From: Cryobacterium breve
Lineage (GTDB): Bacteria; Actinomycetota; Actinomycetes; Actinomycetales; Microbacteriaceae
DNA: 64,000 nucleotides
Reading direction: 5' to 3'
Assembly (NCBI RefSeq): GCF_027594785.1
Contig: NZ_CP075584.1
Span: forward strand, 2,294,001-2,358,000
The notes beneath the pieces were generated by a model that worked only from the letters and a program-made list of their open reading frames with translations, was not told the origin of the DNA and made no database searches. Numbering within the stretch: the stretch's first letter is position 1; each line of letters starts with the position of its first letter. The position numbers and the translations under genes are program-made. Positions 45,629-54,193 of the stretch are shown in pieces.

Positions 45629-46711
45629 CTAGAAGTCGTACTGGTCGATGTTGTCCTTCGTGAACGTGGTCGGCGGGCCGACGACAACAAGGCCGTCTGC
45701 GCCGACCTTTTTCTCACCCAGCGCGCCGGCGGTGAAGGTGTCGCCTTCCTTGCCGGTGATCGTGCCGTCGACGAGTGCCTTCCCGGCGAACGCGGCGACG
45801 TAGCCCAGCCTGCGCCGGGTCCCAGAGGGCGAACGCGGTGACGGTGCCGTCCTTGACGAAGGGGCGCATTTCGTTCGGCAGGCCGAGTCCGGTCAGCGCG
45901 ACCTTGCCCTTGTACTCCGACGTGGAGAGGTAGCGGGCCGTGGCGGCGATGCCGACCGTCGTGGGCGAGATGATGCCCTTCAAGTTCGGGTGCGCCTGCA
46001 GCAGGCCCTGGGCTTCCTGGAACGACTTGGTGTCGTCGTCATCGCCGTAGACCTTGGCGACGAGCTTGATGTCCTTGTACGCGGGGTTGGAGGCGAGCTC
46101 CTCCTCCATGAACTTGATCCACCCGTTCTGGTTGGTCGCGTTCGCGGTCGCGGAGAGGATCGCGATCTCACCCGAGCCGCCGATCTGATCGGAGATCAGC
46201 TTGGTCTGGATGAGCGCGACATCCTTGGCCACGACCTGGCTGATGAACACGTCGCGATACTTGGGGTTCGTGTCCGAGTCGAATGCGACGATCTTCGCTC
46301 CGCCCGCGCGAGCCTCGGTGAGTGCCGGGCCGACGGCGTCGGGGTCGTTCGCGGCGATGACGATGACCTTCGTGCCGGCCTGGGTCTCCGCGTTGATGAA
46401 GGAGACCTGGCTGGACGCGCTGGCCTCGAGCGGGCCGACGACCTGGGTGGCGCCGAATCCCGCCTCCGTCGCGCCCTTCTTGCCGCCGCCGAGGACGACG
46501 TCGGTGTACGGGTTGTTGAGCCTGCTTGGGGATGAACGTGATGCTGAGATCACCGGCGGCCGCGCCCGCGGTGCCCGTGCTCGTCGAGCCTGCTACCGGA
46601 GGCGCAGCCCGTCGCGAGGAGTGCGACGGTCGCGGCAACCGCTGCGACCGAGACAAGGCGACGGGCCGCCGTGCCTTTCCTACCGTGATTGCGAATGAAC
46701 TCCATTGTCAT
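45629..46711 (-). CDS. rhaS: Rhamnose ABC transporter substrate-binding protein (frame broken three times)
   Basis: About 359 residues. A lipoprotein signal is seen: RRLVSVAAVAATVALLATGC, with lipobox LLATGC. The mature part is a periplasmic-binding-protein type 1 fold: ITFIPKQ-LNNPYTDVVLGG, then VSFINAETQAGTKVIVIAAN and IISPTTVGIAATARYLS. Three AGCT lesions (46589-46590, 46521-46522, 45809-45810) break the frame; each repaired join restores expected family sequence, such as WDPAQ-LGYVAAFAGKAL. ATGA at 46708-46711 overlaps the rhaP stop. It captures rhamnose outside the membrane for RhaPQT. Confidence 0.9.
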
Positions 46712-47862
46712 TTCCTTTCCGGAACGCCGGATGCTGTGGCGTTGGTTGCTCCCGAGGCGGGTACCTGGGGAAGTGTGTTGTGCAGCCGTCTCGACTGCCG
46801 CCACGCTTTGATGGCGGCGTAGACATTCGGTGTGACGACGGATGCGATGAGCAGTGTTCCCGTGACGATGATCAGGACCACGTCGGAGATTCGCTCGAGG
46901 CGCAGGGAGAAGTTGATGGTGCCGATGAGGAGCACGCCGGCGATCACGCCCGGTATCGAGCCCTTGCCGCCGAAGATCGACACCCCGCCGAGCAGCACGG
47001 CCGCGATGACCGTGAGTTCGAGGCCGGTCGCGTTGTCACTGCGGGCGCTCGAGTAGCGGAGTGTCCAGAAGATGCCGGCGAGCGCGGAGACCGTGCCGGT
47101 GCCGACGTAGAGCCAGAACTTGGCCCTGGCCACCCGGATGCCGACGAACGTCGCGGCCTCTGTGCTGAAGCCGAGGGCGTACAGTCCGCGACCGAAGGGG
47201 GTCAGGTGAAGGAGCACGCCGAAGAACAGGGCGACCACGGCGACAGGGATCATCATGGTGGGAATGCCCGTGCCGCCGAGCTTCGAGGTGAAGAACGCGG
47301 TGAGTTCCGGCGGGAAGTTCGCAATGGCATTGTCGCCGATCACGACGAGTGCGAGGCCGCGGTAGAGCGCGAGGGTACCGATCGTCACCGCGAGCGAGGG
47401 CAGTCCGACCACCGCGATCAGAAAACCGTTGAACGCACCCGCAAGCACGCCGGCGAGCACGCAGACGACCAGGACCACCTCGATCGGGATGCCGGCAGCC
47501 CACAGCACGCCCATCAGCGCGCTCGTCAGTCCCGCGACGCTCGCGACGGAGAGGTCGATTTCGCCGGTGATGATGACGAGGGTCATCGGCATCGCGATCA
47601 GGAGCACCGGGATCACATCGAGCAAGAGGAAGCCGACCGTCACCGGCGTCGCGAAACGCGGAATGGCAATGCTCGCGTAGAGCACGAAGACGATGAGCGC
47701 GTAGATCATGATCGCGTCGCGGCCCAGGAACACCCGGGCGGCACCGGTTCGTCCCTTCGGGACGGAAGCCAGTGTCTTGTCGGTGGAGATCAGCCGGGTG
47801 TCGAGGGCGGTGATCCGGTCGGGGCCGGCCGGTGCCGGGGACTGCTTGGTGTGGTTAGACAT
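46708..47862 (-). CDS. rhaP: Rhamnose ABC transporter permease
   Basis: 384 residues with about eight to ten membrane segments of the RbsC/RhaP family: LVIITGEIDLSVASVAGLTSALMG is the conserved EAA-like region of sugar permeases, and AVLLGGVSIFGGKGSIPGVIAG follows near the end. The ATG at 47862 overlaps the rhaQ stop by eight bases and the gene overlaps the rhaS start by four. The long frame upstream is out of phase with rhaQ and not real. Confidence 0.93.
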   Translation of the reverse strand: MSNHTKQSPAPAGPDRITALDTRLISTDKTLASVPKGRTGAARVFLGRDAIMIYALIVFVLYASIAIPRFATPVTVGFLLLDVIPVLLIAMPMTLVIITGEIDLSVASVAGLTSALMGVLWAAGIPIEVVLVVCVLAGVLAGAFNGFLIAVVGLPSLAVTIGTLALYRGLALVVIGDNAIANFPPELTAFFTSKLGGTGIPTMMIPVAVVALFFGVLLHLTPFGRGLYALGFSTEAATFVGIRVARAKFWLYVGTGTVSALAGIFWTLRYSSARSDNATGLELTVIAAVLLGGVSIFGGKGSIPGVIAGVLLIGTINFSLRLERISDVVLIIVTGTLLIASVVTPNVYAAIKAWRQSRRLHNTLPQVPASGATNATASGVPERK

Positions 47863-48901
47863 CGCGGGCCTCACTGATTCGGAGCTTTCGGGCCGTCCGC
47901 ACGCTGGCGATCCGGTCGATGATGACGGCACTGAGGATGAGCATGCCGACAATGGCCTGTTGCCAGAACTTGTCGACCCGCACGGCCGTGAGTGCGCTCG
48001 TGATCGTCGTGAGGAGCAGGGCGCCGATTGCCGCCCCCACGACCGAGCCGCTGCCGCCCGAGATCGCGACCCCGCCGACGACGGCGGCCGCGACGACCGC
48101 AAGCTCGAGCCCGGTTCCTGTCGTCGCGCCGACCGAGTTGAAGCGACTCGCGTAGAGCACTCCGGCGAGACCGGCCAGAACGCCGTTGAAAAGGAAGGCC
48201 AGCAACACGCGCCGGCTCACGGGGATACCGAAGAGTAACGCTGCGTCCGGGTCTGAGCCGATCGCGTAGAGGTCGCGGCCCGCGCGGACCCCGTTCAGGT
48301 AGATCGCGACGATGGCAATGACGACGACCGCGATGAGGGTGATCAGCGGAAACCCGAACACGGTGTCCACGGACAGCGATCCGAAGGCTTCTGGCCGGTC
48401 ACCGGCGAAGTACTGCGTGCCACCGGCCCAGGAGTTGTTGATGCCCCGGTAGATATAGAGGGTGCCGAGCGTGATCACGAGCGCTGGCACCTTGGCGACC
48501 GTGACCAGGATGCCGTTGATCGCGCCGAGAATGGCGCCGAGCAGCATGCCCGCGACGAAAACCACGACGATCGGGATCCCCGGCACATTCGCGAACAGGG
48601 TGCCGGTCCCAAAGGCAACGAGGCCGAGGATGGAACCGACAGAGAGGTCGACGTTTCGGGTGATGATGACGAGGGCCTGGCCGACCGCGAGGATCATCAC
48701 GATGGTGGCGTTCAGGAGCAGGTCCTTCACGCCCTGGGGGCTCAGGAACAACGGGTTCGCGATCGTCGTGATGACGACGAGGGCGATCAGGGCGAGCGTG
48801 ACGGGCAGTTCACGCAGGCGGAGGAGTGCGCCGAGACGGCCGGACCTCGCGCCGTCGGTGCGCTCGCTCTTGCCGTGGGGCACGGTCGGGGCAATGGTCA
48901 T
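47855..48901 (-). CDS. rhaQ: Rhamnose ABC transporter permease
   Basis: 348 residues, RbsC-family permease, similar in design to RhaP: ALVIITRNVDLSVGSILGLVAFGTG and AAAVVGGVAISGGSGSVVGAAIG. About eight to ten membrane segments. It overlaps the ATPase stop by four bases (ATGA), so translation of the whole transporter is coupled. Confidence 0.93.
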   Translation of the reverse strand: MTIAPTVPHGKSERTDGARSGRLGALLRLRELPVTLALIALVVITTIANPLFLSPQGVKDLLLNATIVMILAVGQALVIITRNVDLSVGSILGLVAFGTGTLFANVPGIPIVVVFVAGMLLGAILGAINGILVTVAKVPALVITLGTLYIYRGINNSWAGGTQYFAGDRPEAFGSLSVDTVFGFPLITLIAVVVIAIVAIYLNGVRAGRDLYAIGSDPDAALLFGIPVSRRVLLAFLFNGVLAGLAGVLYASRFNSVGATTGTGLELAVVAAAVVGGVAISGGSGSVVGAAIGALLLTTITSALTAVRVDKFWQQAIVGMLILSAVIIDRIASVRTARKLRISEARDV

Positions 48902-50440
48902 TGAGTGCGCTCCAGTGACGCGGTGGCCGCGTGCATGATCGATTCGGGGGTGGCTTCCGCACGGCTCAACTCGGCCGTGATCCGGCCCTCGTGCATGACG
49001 AGAACACGATCGGCCATGCCGAGCACCTCGGGCAGTTCGCTCGAGATCATCAGGATCGCGATGCCGCGACCGGCGAGGTCGGAGATGAGCCGATGGACCT
49101 CGCTCTTGGTTCCCACGTCGATGCCTCGGGTCGGCTCGTCGACGATCAGGAACTTCGGGTCGGTGGCGAGCCACTTGGCGAGCACGACCTTCTGCTGGTT
49201 TCCACCGGAGAGAGTGGAGACGGCGTACTCCTGGGAGGTCGTCTTCACGTGCAGGCGCGCACTCCACTCGGCGGCGGCCTTGCGTTCGGCCCGGACGTCG
49301 ATGATTCCGAAGCGGGCGAGCCGGTCGCGCAGTGTGAGCGCCGTGTTGCGGGCGACCGAGAGATCCATCACGAGTCCCTGCTTACGCCGATCCTCCGGGA
49401 CGAACCCCATGCCGGCGTCGATCGAGGCCTTGGGGTTGTGCGGCTTGAGGCGTGTCCCCAGGAACTCGACGGAGCCACGGTCATACGGATCGATCCCGAA
49501 GACCGCTCGCGCCACTTCGGTGCGGCCGGCGCCGACGAGGCCGGCGAGGCCGACGACTTCGCCGGCCTTCACCTCGAAGCTGATGTCCGAAAACACACCG
49601 GCGCGACCGAGCCCCCTGACGCTCAGGACGGTATCGCCGACCGGAGCCGCCGTCTTGGGAAAGAGCGCCCCGACGTCGCGGCCGACCATCTCGCGAACGA
49701 TGGCGTCGACCGTCACATCCTTCGTGACGTGGGTGGCGATGTAGCGGCCGTCGCGCATCACCGTGATCCGGTCGCAGAGGTCGAAGACCTCATCGAAGCG
49801 GTGTGAGATGAAGAGGATGCCCGCGCCATTGGCGCGCAGATTGCGTGCGACCTGGAACAGCCGCTCGACCTCAACACCGGAAAGCGCTGCAGTCGGCTCG
49901 TCCATGATGAGTATCTTGGCGTCGAGGGAGATTGCCTTGGCGATCTCGATGATCTGCTGGTCGGCGATCGACAGGCCCTCTGCGACCCGATCGGGGTCGA
50001 TCCGCACGCGGAGCCTGTTCGAAGAGCTTGCGCGCGGCCGACCGCATCGCGGCCCGGCTGATCAGCCCGAGGCGACCTTTCGGCTGTCGCCCGATGAAGA
50101 TGTTCTCGGCGACGGTGATATCGGGGAAAAGGGTGGGCTCCTGGTAGATGACGGAGATGCCGACCGCCTTGCTGTCGGCGACGTTGCGGAACACGACCGG
50201 CCGCCCGTCGACCCGAAACTCGCCGGCGTCGAGGTGGTACAACCCCGCGAGAATCTTCACGAGGGTGGACTTGCCTGCCCCGTTTTCGCCGACCAGGGCG
50301 TGGATCTCACCGGGAAGGATTTCAATGGTTCCTTCGGCGAGAGCGACGACCGGGCCGAAGGCCTTGACCGCGCCGCGCAGGGCGAGCCTCGGTTCGAGCG
50401 CCTCACCGGGTGGTGTTCTGGTTTCACTTGGGCTGGCGAT
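48898..50440 (-). CDS. rhaT: Rhamnose ABC transporter ATP-binding protein (frame broken once, unusual start)
   Basis: About 513 residues with two ATPase modules. Module 1 has GENGAGKSTLVKILAG, LSIADQQIIEIAKA and ILIMDEPTAALSG. Module 2 has LAGLVGAGRTEVARAVFG, LSGGNQQKVVLAKWL and FLIVDEPTRGIDVG; the degenerate second P-loop is normal for sugar importers. The frame breaks at 50014-50015 (KLFEQ joins LRVRIDPDRV), an AGCT insertion. No ATG, GTG or TTG lies in frame between the operator and the domain. GGAGG sits exactly seven bases before an in-frame ATC (50440), which I take as the start. A missed base error here is the alternative. Confidence 0.88.
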
Positions 50441-50462
50441 GTTCGTGCCTCCACATTGAGGG

Positions 50463-50474
50463 TGAATCGTTTCA
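50463..50474. promoter_or_regulatory. LacI-type operator in front of rhaTQPS operon
   Basis: TGAATCGTTTCA, about 22 bases upstream of the rhaT start and 16 bases downstream of the promoter's -10 element. Matches the regional operator consensus TGAAWCGWTTCA. Confidence 0.85.
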
Positions 50475-50490
50475 GGACCGTGCAGAGTTG

Positions 50491-50520
50491 AATATAGAAC
50501 CAGTTCCGAGCATCCGTCAA
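50491..50520 (-). promoter_or_regulatory. Sigma-70-type promoter of the rhamnose transport operon
   Basis: On the minus strand TTGACG (50520-50515) and TATATT (50496-50491) are separated by 18 bases. The operator at 50463-50474 lies just past the expected transcription start, a position suited to repression. Confidence 0.72.
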
Positions 50521-50582
50521 TATCCAAAATGCGGCAGTGCCGGAACGTGATTGAAACGAGACACTCGCAGCCGTCGACCCGA

Positions 50583-50594
50583 TGATTCGTTTCA
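50583..50594. promoter_or_regulatory. Operator-like site in front of the LacI-family gene
   Basis: TGATTCGTTTCA, one mismatch from the other sites, 73 bases upstream of the regulator's start. It suggests weak autoregulation. Confidence 0.65.
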
Positions 50595-50667
50595 ACCCCG
50601 CGGACCGGGTGTTCTAGACTTCTGTCAAGCGCAAGGGTGCGCAACCTATTTGAGCGAAAGAGTGCAC

Positions 50668-51678
50668 GTGGCAGCGATCAGCGTACGAGACGTAGCGGCC
50701 AGTGCCGGCGTGTCCGTCGGCACGGTGTCGAACGTGCTCAATCGTCCGGACAAGGTATCCCCGAGCACCGTCGAACGCGTCCAGGCGGCGATCAGCCAGC
50801 TCGGTTTCGTGCGCAACGACGCAGCCCGCCAACTCCGCGCCGGACGCAGCCGGAGCATCGGCCTCGTCGTCCTCGACGTCGCCAACCCCTTCTTCACGGA
50901 TGTCGCGCGCGGCGCCGAAGACCGCGCCGCCGAGGACGGCCTCACGGTCCTCCTGGGCAACAGCGACGAGAACCCGGGGCGCCAGAGCGCCTACCTCGAC
51001 CTCTTCGAGGAACAGAGGGTGCATGGCGTGCTCATCTCGCCCCTCGGGGACGTGGGCGACCGCCTCTCGCGGCTTCGCGCCCGCGGGACACCGACCGTGC
51101 TCGTGGACCGTGAGATCGCCGATCGGAGCTTCTCGTCCGTCGCCGTCGACGACGTGGCCGGCGGATACCTCGCGGTGAGCCACCTCGCGGCCATCGGACG
51201 CACCCGGATCGCCTTCGTCGGCGGCCCCCACAGCATCCGCCAGGTCGTCGACCGGCTCGAGGGAGCACGCAAGGCCGTTGCCGAGCACCCGGGCGTCGTC
51301 CTCGAGACGATCGACACGGACTCGCTCTCGGTTCTACAGGGGCGCTCCGTCGGCGAGAAGTTGCTCGCCCGCCCGGCAGGCGAACGCCCGGACGCGGTGT
51401 TCGCGGCCAACGACCTGCTCGCGATGGGCGTGCTCCAGGCGTTGAATATGCTCGGTGACGTACGCGTCCCCCGCGACATCGCCCTGATCGGCTACGACGA
51501 CATCGCCTTCGCGTCCGCGGCCGTTGTCCCGCTGTCGTCGATCCGCCAGCCGAGCGCCCTGATCGGGTACACGGCCGTCGACCTGCTGCTGCGCGAGGCG
51601 GAGGGCGGCGAGGACTTCGAGCACGAGCAGATCCAGTTCCAGCCCGAACTCATCGTGCGCGCGTCGACCGCCGGCTGA
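50668..51678 (+). CDS. LacI-family regulator of the rhamnose genes
   Basis: About 336 residues. The helix-turn-helix ISVRDVAASAGVSVGTVSNVLNRPDKVSPSTVERVQ is complete at the N-terminus, followed by IGLVVLDVANPFFTDVARGAED and the effector-binding domain with ISPLGDV, VLVDREI, VAVDDVAGG, FAANDLLAMG and IALIGYDDIAFA. The GTG at 50668 is chosen because GAAAG lies upstream and similarity starts there; GTG 50662 is possible. It sits between transport and catabolic genes that all carry the same palindromic operator, so it is very likely the rhamnose repressor. L-rhamnose or a derivative is the presumed inducer. Confidence 0.88.
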   Translation: MAAISVRDVAASAGVSVGTVSNVLNRPDKVSPSTVERVQAAISQLGFVRNDAARQLRAGRSRSIGLVVLDVANPFFTDVARGAEDRAAEDGLTVLLGNSDENPGRQSAYLDLFEEQRVHGVLISPLGDVGDRLSRLRARGTPTVLVDREIADRSFSSVAVDDVAGGYLAVSHLAAIGRTRIAFVGGPHSIRQVVDRLEGARKAVAEHPGVVLETIDTDSLSVLQGRSVGEKLLARPAGERPDAVFAANDLLAMGVLQALNMLGDVRVPRDIALIGYDDIAFASAAVVPLSSIRQPSALIGYTAVDLLLREAEGGEDFEHEQIQFQPELIVRASTAG

Positions 51679-51730
51679 CCGCGGGACATCCGCCCGCCCG
51701 CGCCCGCCCGCACACCCGCACGCACGAAAT

Positions 51731-51804
51731 CGCCGAGTGTCGCCGTCCCTGCCGAGGATCGCCCGCATATCGGCGACTCTGGGCGGCTACGGCGACACTC
51801 GGCG
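51731..51804. repeat. Imperfect 74-bp palindrome
   Basis: Outer arms CGCCGAGTGTCGCCGT (51731-51746) and its exact complement (51789-51804), with a partly paired interior. It lies between the convergent lacI-type gene and MFS transporter gene and resembles family B in its GTCGCC motifs. Probably also a bidirectional terminator. Confidence 0.7.
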
Positions 51805-51832
51805 GATGCTGCCGGGCGGGCGCTCGATTCGG

Positions 51833-53170
51833 CTAGAAGTGCATGTTCATCGCGACCGGTTCCGCGAGGACAGCCGTTGCGAGGACGGACTCCTTAGCCA
51901 CGACGTCTTCCGGGTAGCGTTCGGCTTCGATCTGCTGGAGGCTCTTGCCCTGGGTGTGCGGCGCCCAGACGGCTCCGACCACGAGCGAGACGGCGAGAAA
52001 GCCGATCAGGATGAGTCCGAGCCAGGACAGCCCGATCGAGGTCAGCAGGATCGGGAAGACCATGCTGAGCAGGCCGACCATGATCCGGGCGACGAAGAAC
52101 AGGATGCCCTGCGCGCTGGCCCGGTACTCGGTCGCGAAGAGCTCACTGGCCCAGAGGCCGTAGAAGGCCTGTGCGCCGATGCCGGCTGCGACGCCCCAGA
52201 GCACGGCGAAGGAGAGCAGGGCCGGCATGGTCGGTTCGGCGAACACGAGCACGGCCCAGGCCGCGATGCCGAGCAGCGAACCGACGATGTAGAGGACGCG
52301 GCGGTTGAACCTGTCGGCGAGGCGCATGAAGCCGAAGTAGGTCGTGGCAACGGTGAGGCCCCAGACGAGCGCCTGCAGCAGGTACTGCTCGGTCGCGCTC
52401 TCGACACCGGCCGCGGCATACACCCGCGGCATGAAGATCCCGGCCTGTCCGGCGACTATATTCCAGAACGAGTACACGCCGATCAGGAAGAAGATCGCGG
52501 TGATGTTCGCCTTCTTGCTGAAGAGAGCCTTGACGCCATGGAAGACGTTGCTGGAGGTGGCCTTCGCGTTGGATTCCTTCCAGATGGCCGTCTCCGGCAG
52601 CCCCTGCCGCATGTACCAGGTGATGAAGGCCACGACGAAGAGCTCGGCGAAGATGAGCCGACTGCCGAGGAGGCCGAGGGGCTCGACGGCGACGGCGAGC
52701 AGGAATCCGATCAGCGGGCCGCAGGACCACGCCAGCTGGGCGGCGCCGACGTGCTTGGCGCGCTGGCCGGCCGGCGCCTGCTCGGAGAGGTAGGTCCACG
52801 AGGCCGGAACGCCGGCCCCGACGGCGATGCCGGTGATGATGAAAGCGAGCAAGAGCATCCCGTAGCTCATCGCGAAGACCGCGAGGGCGACGCCGATCAT
52901 GTACACGATGAGGTCGTAGGTGTAGATGAATTTACGCCCGTACTTGTCGCACAAGGGGCCGCCGATGAGCGGACCCGCCGCAGCGCCGAACGCATTCGCA
53001 CTCAGGGCCGCGAGTAATCCGACCGCGAAGTCGTCGATGCCGAATTCCTTCTGCCAGAGCGACAGGCTGGTGGCGATCGCGATGATCGATCCCGCTTCGA
53101 TGTAATTCGACATCGCCACCGAGATGGTGGCTTTCATTCCGGTTGTGCTTTTGTTTCCAATTCGGACCAC
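51833..53170 (-). CDS. MFS sugar transporter
   Basis: 445 residues with about twelve membrane segments and the MFS loop motif GGPLCDKYGRKFIYTYD between helices 2 and 3. The related loop between helices 8 and 9 reads GFMRLADRFNRRVLY. It resembles the sugar/metabolite porter subgroup with the PETAIWKES linker. GTG start at 53170 with GGGAGGG seven bases upstream. An operator lies about 100 bases upstream, placing it in the rhamnose regulon. As an ABC rhamnose importer is already present, it may import a rhamnose-containing disaccharide or another rhamnoside. Confidence 0.85.
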   Translation of the reverse strand: MVRIGNKSTTGMKATISVAMSNYIEAGSIIAIATSLSLWQKEFGIDDFAVGLLAALSANAFGAAAGPLIGGPLCDKYGRKFIYTYDLIVYMIGVALAVFAMSYGMLLLAFIITGIAVGAGVPASWTYLSEQAPAGQRAKHVGAAQLAWSCGPLIGFLLAVAVEPLGLLGSRLIFAELFVVAFITWYMRQGLPETAIWKESNAKATSSNVFHGVKALFSKKANITAIFFLIGVYSFWNIVAGQAGIFMPRVYAAAGVESATEQYLLQALVWGLTVATTYFGFMRLADRFNRRVLYIVGSLLGIAAWAVLVFAEPTMPALLSFAVLWGVAAGIGAQAFYGLWASELFATEYRASAQGILFFVARIMVGLLSMVFPILLTSIGLSWLGLILIGFLAVSLVVGAVWAPHTQGKSLQQIEAERYPEDVVAKESVLATAVLAEPVAMNMHF

Positions 53171-53270
53171 GAATGGCCCTCCCTTGCTCTCGTCATTGAT
53201 GCAGAGGCTCGTGGCCTCGGCTTCGAGGACGCGATGCGGTGGCGCCGGTGGCGCCGCGGCCCGCGCTGAA

Positions 53271-53282
53271 TGAAACGATTCA
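53271..53282. promoter_or_regulatory. LacI-type operator in front of MFS transporter gene
   Basis: TGAAACGATTCA, 101 bases upstream of the leftward MFS gene and 172 bases from the divergent aldolase gene. Confidence 0.8.
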
Positions 53283-53379
53283 ACGAGGCACGGGAGCAGA
53301 CTACGTCAAAATCGTGTGCTTGCCTAACCTTTTCGGGTGCGCCTCGCGAGGGGGACGGGATCCAGGAGAGCGGGCAAGT

Positions 53380-53408
53380 TGACGCGCTGCCGTTTCCGGA
53401 GTTATAGT
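53380..53408 (+). promoter_or_regulatory. Sigma-70-type promoter of the second rhamnose operon
   Basis: TTGACG (53380-53385) and TATAGT (53403-53408) with a 17-base spacer, 47 bases upstream of the aldolase start. Confidence 0.75.
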
Positions 53409-53416
53409 CGAGATAG

Positions 53417-53430
53417 TTGAAACGATTCAA
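53417..53430. promoter_or_regulatory. LacI-type operator in front of the aldolase gene
   Basis: TTGAAACGATTCAA begins eight bases after the -10 element and so covers the expected transcription start, a classic repression site. It is the longest match among the six operators. Confidence 0.85.
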
Positions 53431-53454
53431 TTACCACGAAGACGAGGACATCCC

Positions 53455-54096
53455 ATGAGCTTTGCCAGTCGCGAACTCCGCGAAGAAATCCTGTACTGGT
53501 GCAAGGAGTCGGTGCGTACCGGACTCAACTTCAACACCCAGGGCAACATCTCGATTCGCCTGCCCGAGCATGACGCGATCGTCATTACGCCATCCGGCAT
53601 CCGCTACGACGTGCTGACGGTCGACGAGATGGTCGTCGTCGGCTATGACGGCGTCGTCATCGAGGGGGACCTGTTCCCGTCGACCGAGACGGATGTCCAC
53701 CTCGCCCATTACCGCCGCCGCCCCGACATCAACGCGATCGTGCACACCGAGTCGCCGTACGCGAATATGTTCGGCGCCGTCGGCAAGACCATCGACCCCG
53801 TGCTGCTGAACATGGTGCTCTACGCCAAGGGTGCCGTGCGCATCATGCCGTTCGAGTTCTCCACCAACAAGGACTTCGGCGAGCTCAGCGCCGCGCTCAT
53901 GGGCGACGACACGAACGCCGTCGTCTGGGGCAACCACGGCATGATCTCGGTCGGCGAAGACGTCGCCGGCGCATTCAAGGTCGCCGTCGCGGTCGAGGCC
54001 AACGCGCAGGTGCTCTACGGGTCCCTGCAGCTCGGCACCCCGAACATCCTCGAGCTCGAGAAGATCGTCATCCCCGAGGGTGCCCGCCTGCCCTAA
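53455..54096 (+). CDS. Class II aldolase (rhamnulose/fuculose-1-phosphate type)
   Basis: 213 residues. GLNFNTQGNISIRLPE, VITPSGIRYDVL and the acidic STETDVHLAHYRRRPD match the class II aldolase family, and WGNHGMISVG supplies one zinc histidine. The usual H-T-H-S-P-Y-A zinc motif reads HTESPYA here, so one expected zinc-binding histidine is replaced by glutamate. It would cleave rhamnulose-1-phosphate to dihydroxyacetone phosphate and lactaldehyde. First gene of the second rhamnose operon, directly behind a promoter and operator. The change in the metal site could alter metal choice or activity. Confidence 0.87.
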   Translation: MSFASRELREEILYWCKESVRTGLNFNTQGNISIRLPEHDAIVITPSGIRYDVLTVDEMVVVGYDGVVIEGDLFPSTETDVHLAHYRRRPDINAIVHTESPYANMFGAVGKTIDPVLLNMVLYAKGAVRIMPFEFSTNKDFGELSAALMGDDTNAVVWGNHGMISVGEDVAGAFKVAVAVEANAQVLYGSLQLGTPNILELEKIVIPEGARLP

Positions 54097-54193
54097 ACGG
54101 CATTCGGCACCCGGTGTGCGGCGGCCCCGAGCGGGCCGCCGCCGCGCTCAACCCCAGCAGTATCCACAGACATACCCACAGAGAAGTGACCCC

